A stretch of DNA of 7,060 nucleotides. Origin: JBBSQE01 sp038258095 (lineage in GTDB: Bacteria; Actinomycetota; Thermoleophilia; Solirubrobacterales; 70-9). Both the position numbers and the translations under genes were made by a program. The notes below the pieces were generated by a model. The model was given only the letters and a program-made list of their open reading frames with translations. It did no database searches and was not told the origin of the DNA. Location of the stretch: contig JBBSQE010000162.1 of assembly GCA_038258095.1 (NCBI GenBank), positions 1 through 7,060 of the forward strand, read 5' to 3'. This document shows, in pieces, positions 1-5,800 of the stretch (positions within the stretch are counted from its first letter, which is position 1; each line of letters begins with the position of its first letter).

Positions 1-1
1 G

Positions 2-121
2 ACGATGGCCGGCCTCGCCCAGCGGGTCGCGCAGCGACTCCTCGCGCTCACCCTCGGCATGTTCATCAACGCCCAGACTGGGCGGCCACTTCGCTCCCTG
101 GTCGCCTTTGACGGTCGTTAG
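2..121 (+). CDS. C-terminal end of a probable IS transposase (partial)
   Basis: The frame is open from the left edge and ends at TAG 119-121, giving about 39 residues; the start lies outside the window. The tail has the pattern GLAQRVAQRLLALTLG, then an F-I-N, a G-R-P and a final RSLVAFDGR. Many actinobacterial DDE transposases of the IS5/IS982-like type end in a helix of the form RxAxRLLAL, a short hydrophobic stretch with an Asn, then RSLxAYD. The match is from memory of that style; no catalytic residue is visible, so the IS family is not settled. The frame converges on the exporter permease gene with only 15 bp between the two stop codons. It may be an intact element extending to the left or a remnant. 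A short unrelated hypothetical protein is the alternative. Confidence 0.55.
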   Translation, partial: TMAGLAQRVAQRLLALTLGMFINAQTGRPLRSLVAFDGR

Positions 122-130
122 ACCCACATC

Positions 131-147
131 AGGCCTCTAGAGGTCCT
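131..147. repeat. Short imperfect palindrome between convergent genes
   Basis: AGGCCTCTAGAGGTCCT is an inverted repeat. Its inner 10 bases (134-143, CCTCTAGAGG) are a perfect palindrome, and the outer AGG/CCT pairs resume after one unpaired T at 144. It overlaps the stop codon of the permease gene (TAG on the minus strand, 139-137) and sits just after the transposase-like stop. It could act as a weak two-way transcription end or be part of an IS end, but it has no T-tract and almost no loop. It may be chance. Confidence 0.3.
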
Positions 148-982
148 CGGCGATTCGCGCCGCCTCCCGGTTGTAGAACCAGGCCGCGAACCCGGCGAGG
201 CCGATCGTCAGCCCCAGCGGGATGAGCAGCTGCCAGCTGTGTCCGACCGCCTCGGCCGGGGTTGGAGCCGAGGGGTCGATGATCCAGACCCGCGCCTGCT
301 CGAAGATCGGCGCCAGCGGGTTCGCGTTGACCACCGCGCGCAGGTTCGGGGGCACGGTCTCGATCCCGTAGAGCACTGGTGTGCCGTAGAGCAGGCCGGT
401 CGAGAGCACCGCCCAGATGATCGAGACGTCGCGGAAGCGGACGAAGCTCGCCGCCAGCAGCATCGAAACCGAGGTGGTCAGGACGAGTAATCCCACCAAA
501 AGGACCGGCAGCAACAGCCACGTCCACATCGGGTGGATGCCGTAGATCAGCATAAACACGAACACGGCGACCAGGTTGAGGCACATGTTCAGCGCCGCAG
601 TCACCACAACGGAGAGTGGGATCACCAGGCGGGGAAACTGCATTTTCCTGACCAGGCTCTCCTGGCTCACCACCGAGGCCACCGCCCGTGAGGTCGCATC
701 GGCGAAGAATGTGAACAGCATGATGTTGAGCAGGAGCAGGACCGGATAGTCCTTGATGCTGCCTCCGAAGCGGAAGATCTTCGTGAACACCGTGTAGAGG
801 ACGCCGAATAGCAACAGTGGGCGCATCAGCGTCCAGAAGTAACCGAGGTAGGTGCCTACATAATCGAGCTTGAAGTCGGTGATCGAGACCAGCCAGGTGA
901 GCCGAAAGAAGCGAATCCAGCCGCCGCCGAGCGCTGAGGGGCCGCGGATCTCACTCATCCCGACTGTCCGCGGGTCCGTCAC
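137..982 (-). CDS. ABC-2 type polysaccharide export permease (Wzm/TagG family)
   Basis: This is the membrane half of an ABC exporter that moves a lipid-linked polysaccharide or teichoic-acid-like polymer across the cytoplasmic membrane, working with the ATPase encoded just upstream. The 281 residues match the usual family length (about 260-290). Six hydrophobic segments lie near residues 46-67, 80-96, 121-147, 152-177, 186-206 and 250-269. Family hallmarks are LGYFWTLMRPLLLF (46-59), the VRKMQFPRLVIPLS loop (111-124), the cytoplasmic FVRFRDV (180-186) and TPVLYG (201-206). The GTG start at 982 overlaps the ATPase stop as GTGA (982-979), with GAGGAG at 990-985 only 2 bases upstream, which suggests translational coupling. 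An ATG at 958 (MSEIRG) is another possible start. The C terminus (FYNREAARIAEDL) looks intact, so the neighbouring transposase has not cut the gene. The exported cargo cannot be named from this sequence. Confidence 0.93.
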   Translation of the reverse strand: MTDPRTVGMSEIRGPSALGGGWIRFFRLTWLVSITDFKLDYVGTYLGYFWTLMRPLLLFGVLYTVFTKIFRFGGSIKDYPVLLLLNIMLFTFFADATSRAVASVVSQESLVRKMQFPRLVIPLSVVVTAALNMCLNLVAVFVFMLIYGIHPMWTWLLLPVLLVGLLVLTTSVSMLLAASFVRFRDVSIIWAVLSTGLLYGTPVLYGIETVPPNLRAVVNANPLAPIFEQARVWIIDPSAPTPAEAVGHSWQLLIPLGLTIGLAGFAAWFYNREAARIAEDL

Positions 983-2271
983 AGCTCCTCGTGTGTCAGG
1001 GATACATCCCTGAACACCTGGGCGGTCGGGCGCATCAGCAACCCACCGCTCGGGTGGCCCTCCGTCACCTCGAAGGACGCGGCGTCCCAGCGCGTGGCGA
1101 CCGTCTTCTGACGAGCGCCCGGCTGTGCTGCGTAGAGGGCGAGCGAGTACTCGCCCTTGGCGAGCAGGTTGTCGACGTCGGCTCCGAGCAGCACCCGCTC
1201 ACCCGCCCCGAGTGGATGGCCGGCGGGCTCCTCGGGCTCGACGAAGACCGCGAAGATGTGCCCCCCCACCGGTGTGTTGACAGCGAAGGCGACCGGGCCG
1301 AGCCGGACCTCGCGGGTTGCCTCGACGATCGCGCGGAAGCGCAGCTGGTTCTCCGCCCCGATCGCGCTCATCGGCGCTCCAACCTCGTCCTCGAGCCAGG
1401 CCTCGACGAAGCGAACGCTGGGCGAGCCTCTCCCAGGCGCCTCGGAGGATCCGTTCGGATTCGGCTTCGCGCTTCGCTTGCCGGTCGGATCGGCTCGCTC
1501 GACCGCTGCGCCTCCCGGGTCCAGGTTGAGCTCGAAGTAGCGTTGCGCGACCAGGTCAGCCTTGCCTGCAGTGACCAGTTCGCCGTGCTCCAGGAGGATC
1601 GCGCGGCGGCAGTAGTTGGCGACCGAGTTCATGTCGTGGCTGACGAACACGATCGTCCTTCCCTGATCGCGCAGGCGAAGCAGCGCATCGCCGCACTTGT
1701 GCTGGAAGGCGGCATCGCCGACGGCGAAAACCTCGTCGATCAGCAGGATCTCGGCGCTCGACTCGAGCAGCAGCGAGAACGCAAGCCTCACCTGCATGCC
1801 GGAGGAGTAGTTCTTCAGCTTCAGGTCGGTGAACTCGTCGAGCTCAGCAAAATCGATGACGCCGTCGAAGCGTCGGCGGGCCTCGCGCACCGAGAGGCCC
1901 ATCATCACCCCGCTGAGGATCACATTCTCGCGCGCCGTCAGCTCTGGATTGAACCCCACCCCGAGCTCGATGAACGGTGCGATCGTGCCCGAGGTGAACA
2001 TCCGCCCACCGTCAGCTCGGTAGATGCTCGCCAGCAGTTTGAGTACGGTGCTCTTGCCGGAGCCGTTGCGCCCGACTATCCCGAAGAACTCCCCCTTCTC
2101 GACCTCGAAGGAAACACCGCGAAGGGCATGCAGCTCGACGTGCCCGGCCCGGTGGAAGGGGTTGAGAACCCGCTCCTTGAGGGTCTCGACGCGCTGGGTG
2201 GGAATTCGGAAGGTCTTGCTGATCCCATCGACCCAGATCGCCTTCGAGTTGGAGGTCATCAGGGGCAGCAT
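979..2271 (-). CDS. ABC polysaccharide exporter ATP-binding protein (Wzt/TagH family) with C-terminal extension
   Basis: This is the ATPase of the exporter, acting at the cytoplasmic face with the Wzm-type permease encoded next to it. In the 430 residues one sees Walker A GRNGSGKST (67-75), the family-specific IELGVGFNPELTARENV (101-117), the ABC signature NYSSGMQVRLAFS (154-166), Walker B ILLIDE (175-180) and switch His212 in FVSHD. A plain TagH-type ATPase ends near residue 250. Here a Pro/Gly/Ser/Lys-rich linker (about 251-284) leads to a beta-rich region (about 285-420) that fits the Wzt C-terminal domain. In E. coli O8/O9a Wzt this domain binds the modified end of the glycan and selects cargo; the same role here is an inference. 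No start has a clear Shine-Dalgarno site. The ATG at 2271 is the longest. The ATG at 2259 (MTSNSKAIW) may be the real one if the mRNA is leaderless, because a TATGCT box lies 7 bases upstream of it. Confidence 0.95.
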   Translation of the reverse strand: MLPLMTSNSKAIWVDGISKTFRIPTQRVETLKERVLNPFHRAGHVELHALRGVSFEVEKGEFFGIVGRNGSGKSTVLKLLASIYRADGGRMFTSGTIAPFIELGVGFNPELTARENVILSGVMMGLSVREARRRFDGVIDFAELDEFTDLKLKNYSSGMQVRLAFSLLLESSAEILLIDEVFAVGDAAFQHKCGDALLRLRDQGRTIVFVSHDMNSVANYCRRAILLEHGELVTAGKADLVAQRYFELNLDPGGAAVERADPTGKRSAKPNPNGSSEAPGRGSPSVRFVEAWLEDEVGAPMSAIGAENQLRFRAIVEATREVRLGPVAFAVNTPVGGHIFAVFVEPEEPAGHPLGAGERVLLGADVDNLLAKGEYSLALYAAQPGARQKTVATRWDAASFEVTEGHPSGGLLMRPTAQVFRDVSLTHEEL

Positions 2272-2272
2272 A
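2267..2272 (-). promoter_or_regulatory. Possible -10 box for the exporter operon
   Basis: Read on the minus strand, bases 2272-2267 are TATGCT, fitting the TANNNT pattern of sigma-70 type -10 boxes. Transcription starting about 7 bases further on would begin almost exactly at the ATG at 2259 and give a leaderless mRNA. No -35 box is evident. The box overlaps the alternative ATG at 2271, so it and that start cannot both be used. Confidence 0.35.
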
Positions 2273-2290
2273 TTTCGGCGTGACGTTCGC

Positions 2291-2296
2291 TACCCT
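2291..2296 (+). promoter_or_regulatory. Possible -10 box for the small secreted protein gene
   Basis: TACCCT fits TANNNT and ends 8 bases before the ATG at 2305. There is no purine-rich ribosome site in front of that ATG, so a leaderless or nearly leaderless transcript is plausible, as is common in high-GC actinobacteria. No good -35 box is seen. The expected -35 position overlaps the proposed -10 box of the divergent exporter operon. Confidence 0.35.
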
Positions 2297-2304
2297 GCCC
2301 GAGC

Positions 2305-2751
2305 ATGAAAGCGACTACAAGCCCGAAATCAATGCTCCTCATCCTCATCCTGGCGCTCGTCTGCGCGCTGGTGCTGGCCCCCGCCGCGAGCGTCTTTGCG
2401 AGCCCGGCCGGCAAGCAGTACAACCAGGGAGTTCCGAATGCCAATGGCGGGTCGGGCGATTCGGGCGGATCAGGGCAGAGCACCCCCGGCGGCGGGCAGA
2501 CGGGAGGCGCTGCGAACGGTGGTCAGCCACAGGGTGGCAAGCAGGCTAGCGGAGCAGGCACGGGACAGGAAGGCAAGGGCAAGCAGGGCAAGGGCAAGCA
2601 GAAGGAATCCGCGAAGCACCCGAAGCAGCAGTCAGCCTCGGGGGACTCCGGCTTCACGACCGGCGACTGGATCATCACCGCGGTTGTCGTGATCGCCGCC
2701 GCCGCAGCAGCCGCCTTCTACATCAGAAGGCGCCGAGCGGCCGCTCCGTAG
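2305..2751 (+). CDS. Small exported single-pass membrane protein with Gly/Ser/Gln/Lys-rich linker, unknown function
   Basis: I do not recognise a named family. The 148 residues have three parts. First is a Sec-type signal peptide: MKATTSPKSM, a hydrophobic core at about 11-28, and a likely cut after SVFA (residue 32). Second is an extracytoplasmic low-complexity region (about 33-115) rich in Gly, Ser, Gln and Lys, starting with the less repetitive GKQYNQGVPNANGG and including a GKGKQ pair. Third is a hydrophobic helix (about 123-140, mostly Val/Ile/Ala) followed by RRRR. The predicted topology is outside-facing with the C terminus anchored. The residues before the helix, GFTTGDW, recall the TG of sortase signals such as LPFTG, but the LP is missing, so sortase anchoring is doubtful. 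The frame is credible because all three parts appear in order. Small proteins with a QY-x(3)-P-x-A-type start followed by a Gly-rich linker are, in my recollection, common in Thermoleophilia. The gene is divergent from the exporter operon. Confidence 0.8.
   Translation: MKATTSPKSMLLILILALVCALVLAPAASVFASPAGKQYNQGVPNANGGSGDSGGSGQSTPGGGQTGGAANGGQPQGGKQASGAGTGQEGKGKQGKGKQKESAKHPKQQSASGDSGFTTGDWIITAVVVIAAAAAAAFYIRRRRAAAP
2572..2601 (+). repeat. Two perfect 15-bp tandem copies inside the small protein gene
   Basis: GGCAAGGGCAAGCAG occurs twice back to back (2572-2586 and 2587-2601), in frame, encoding GKGKQ twice (residues 90-99). It forms the most basic part of the linker and is a likely site of copy-number change without a frameshift. 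Confidence 0.85.
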
Positions 2752-2756
2752 CCCTT

Positions 2757-2771
2757 GGCCGGGCTCCGGCC
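2757..2771. terminator. GC-rich hairpin after the small gene, possible weak terminator
   Basis: GGCCGG (2757-2762), loop GCT, then CCGGCC (2766-2771) is a perfect 6-bp stem that begins 5 bases after the stop codon of the small gene. It is followed only by TTCCC, so the U-tract expected of a strong intrinsic terminator is missing. It could still mark the transcript end ahead of the lhr gene. Confidence 0.35.
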
Positions 2772-2782
2772 TTCCCGGGTCG

Positions 2783-2788
2783 TAAGAT
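2783..2788 (+). promoter_or_regulatory. Possible -10 box for the lhr gene
   Basis: TAAGAT is a good match to TANNNT/TATAAT. Initiation near 2795 would leave a leader of about 25 bases that includes AAAAAGGGAG before the GTG at 2820. No convincing -35 is visible. If this is the promoter, the in-frame ATG at 2787 cannot be the start codon because it overlaps the box. Confidence 0.4.
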
Positions 2789-2819
2789 GGGTGGGTTGGC
2801 CACCGATCAAAAAGGGAGC

Positions 2820-5800
2820 GTGAGATCCACCCGTCCGCGGTTCGCGGAGGAGCCCTGCGCTGACCCACTGGCGTCCTTCAGCCCGGCGGTACGGCGCTGG
2901 TTCGAGGCATCCTTCGAGGGGCCGACGCCCGCCCAGGTGGGTGGCTGGGAGGCGATCGCGGGAGGCTCCAGCACGCTGATCTGCGCCCCGACGGGCTCCG
3001 GCAAGACGCTTGCCAGCTTCCTCTGGGGCATAGACCGGCTGACTCGCGAAGCCGATCGTCCCGAGGGCGTTCGGCTTGTCTACGTCTCGCCGCTGAAGGC
3101 GCTGTCCTACGACATCGAGCGCAACCTGCGAGCGCCGCTGCGAGGGATCGGTGCCGAGATCTCGGTAGGCCTGCGCACCGGCGACACCAGCCAGGCTGAC
3201 CGCCGGGCGATGCGAAAGACCCCACCCGACATCCTGATCACCACGCCGGAGTCGCTCTACCTGATGCTCTCCTCTGGCGTCCGCGAGATCCTCACCGGGG
3301 TCGAGACGGTGATCGTCGACGAGATCCATGCCGTCGCTCAGTCGAAGCGCGGCGCCCACCTGGCGGTGACGATGGAGCGCCTCGAGTCACTCGTGCGGGC
3401 CGCCCAGGGCCCCGATGCCACCCCGGTCCAGCGGATCGGACTGTCGGCCACCCAGCGCCCGCTGGAGCGGATCGCCGGCTTCCTCGTCGGCCCGAAGCGC
3501 GAATGCAGGATCGTCGACGCCGGTCGCCGCAAGAAGCTCGACCTGGAGATCGTGGTGCCCGTTGACGACATGACGGATCCTTCGACCTCTGCGGGACGGA
3601 ATGGTTCGGGCTCGGCCTCTCCGGCTGGTCTGACCGAGTCAGGGGAAGACGCCACTCCAGCGGGTGAATCGTTCGAACCCTCGTCGATCGACGCCAACAC
3701 GCGCTCGATCTGGCCCGCGATCTATCCCGAGCTGCTGAAGCTGGTCCGCGAGCACACCTCGACGATCGTCTTCGTCAACAACCGTCGCGGCTCCGAGCGG
3801 CTGGCGAAGCGACTGAACGAGCTGGCCTACGAAGAGCTGATGGAGGGCAGGCCGGACGATGCGTCCCAGCCGCCGGTCGAGGAGTACGAGATCGCCCGGG
3901 CCCATCATGGCTCGCTCTCCCATGAGGAGCGGTTGACGGTGGAGGAGCTGCTCAAGTCCGGCAGGCTGCCCTGCCTCGTGGCGACCTCGTCGCTGGAGCT
4001 CGGCATCGACATGGGGGCGGTCGACCTCGTGATCCAGGTCGAGTCACCAAAGTCGGTCACCCGGGGCCTACAGCGGATCGGACGCGCAGGACACGGCCTC
4101 GGCGAGACCTCGAAGGGCCGGATCTTCCCGAAGTTCCGCGCCGACCTGCTCGAGTGCACGGTCGTCGCCCGCCGTATGCGGGACGGTGACATCGAGGAAA
4201 CCCAGATCCCGAAGAACCCCCTCGACGTGCTGGCCCAGCACCTCGTGTCGATGGCGGCGCTCGACGACTGGTCGATCGATGACGCATACGACGTTGTGAC
4301 CGCGACCGAGCCCTTCCGCGACCTCTCCCGCGAGCAGCTCGAGAACGTCCTCGACATGCTCGACGGCCGGTACCCGTCCGAGCGCTTCGCCGAGCTGCGG
4401 CCGCGGATCGTCTGGGACCGCACCGAGGGGACGATGCACGGCCGCAAGGGCGCCCGCCAGCTCGTCGTCACCAATGCCGGCACGATTCCCGACCGCGGCC
4501 TCTACGGCGTCCACCTGCCCGACGGGCGCCGGGTCGGCGAGCTCGACGAGGAGATGGTCTACGAGGCACGTGCCGGGCAGACATTCCTGCTCGGCGCTTC
4601 GACCTGGCGGATCGAGGAGATCACCCGCGACCGCGTGATCGTGACCCCGGCGCCGGGCGTCCCGGGCGCGGTGCCGTTCTGGCGCGGCGACGGGATCGGC
4701 CGTCCGGCGGAGCTGGGCAAGGCGATCGGCGCCTTCGCTCGCGAGGCAGTCAACGCCGATCCCGAGCAGCTCTCGAAGGAATACGACCTCGAGCAGCGAG
4801 CGGCGCAGAACCTCGTCGCCTATCTGCAGGAGCAGCAGGCGGCTACCCGGGTCATCCCCTCCGACGAGACGATCGTTGTCGAGCGTTTCCGCGATGAGAT
4901 CGGCGATTGGCGGATGTGCATTCTCAGTCCTTACGGGGGCCGGGTGCACTCGGCCTGGGGGCTCGCCCTCGCACAGAAGATCCGCTCCGAGCGCGACCTC
5001 GAGGTCGACGCGATCTGGTCCGACGACGGGATCGTCATCCACCTCCCCGATGCCGACGAGCCGCCCTCCTCGGACATGGTCCTGATCGAACCCGACGAGC
5101 TCGAGGACCTGATCGTGCGGGAGCTCTCCGGCACGGCGCTGTTCGGCTCACGGTTTCGCGAAAACGCCGCGCGTTCCCTACTCCTGCCCCGCGCATATCC
5201 CGGCAAACGCACGCCGCTCTGGCAGCAGCGGCTGAAGTCGCAGAGCCTGCTCGAGGTCGCCAAGGACTTCCCCCGCTTTCCGGTGATCCTCGAAACGTAT
5301 CGGGAGTGCCTGCGCGACGTCCTCGACCTGCCGGCGCTCGACGAACTGCTGCGCGCGCTCCATTCCCGCAACCTCACCCTGGTCGAGGTCGAGACCCAGA
5401 CAGCCTCGCCGTTTGCCTCCTCGCTCCTCTTCGACTACGTCGCGACATACATGTACGAGGGCGATGCGCCCAACGCCGAGCGCCGCGCCGCCGCGCTGGC
5501 GCTCGACCGCGACCTGCTGCGCGAGCTCCTCGGCCAGGAGGAGCTGCGCGAGCTGATCAACCCGGAGGCTCTCGAGGAGGTCGAGGCCCAGCTCCAGCAC
5601 CGCACCGAGCACGGGCAGGCCCGCGACCGCGACGCGCTCCAGCAGGTGCTCCGAAACGTCGGCGACATGACCCTGACCGAGGCCGAGGAACGCGTGCAGG
5701 AGGGTTACTCGGCGGAATCGATGCTCGCCAAGCTGGCCGACGAGCGCCGAGCAGCCAAGCTGCGGATCAACGGCGAAGAGCGATGGATCGCCGGGGAGGA

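Noticed and set aside
129..584. A 151-codon minus-strand frame inside the permease gene
   Set aside because: It lacks membrane helices and any motif. The overlapping permease frame has six helices and family hallmarks.
1261..1267. A run of seven C in the ATPase gene as a possible phase-variation or sequencing slip site
   Set aside because: The frame reads correctly through it and the protein matches the family on both sides. Seven C is not remarkable at this GC content.
991..2283. A 430-codon open frame on the plus strand exactly opposite the exporter ATPase
   Set aside because: Its length mirrors the real gene and it has no recognisable domain, membrane segment or motif. Long antisense frames are expected opposite GC-rich genes, and the minus-strand frame carries every ABC ATPase motif.
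2718..3359. A 213-codon minus-strand frame over the start of lhr
   Set aside because: It has no motif and overlaps the strongly conserved helicase Walker A and DEIH region read in the plus frame.
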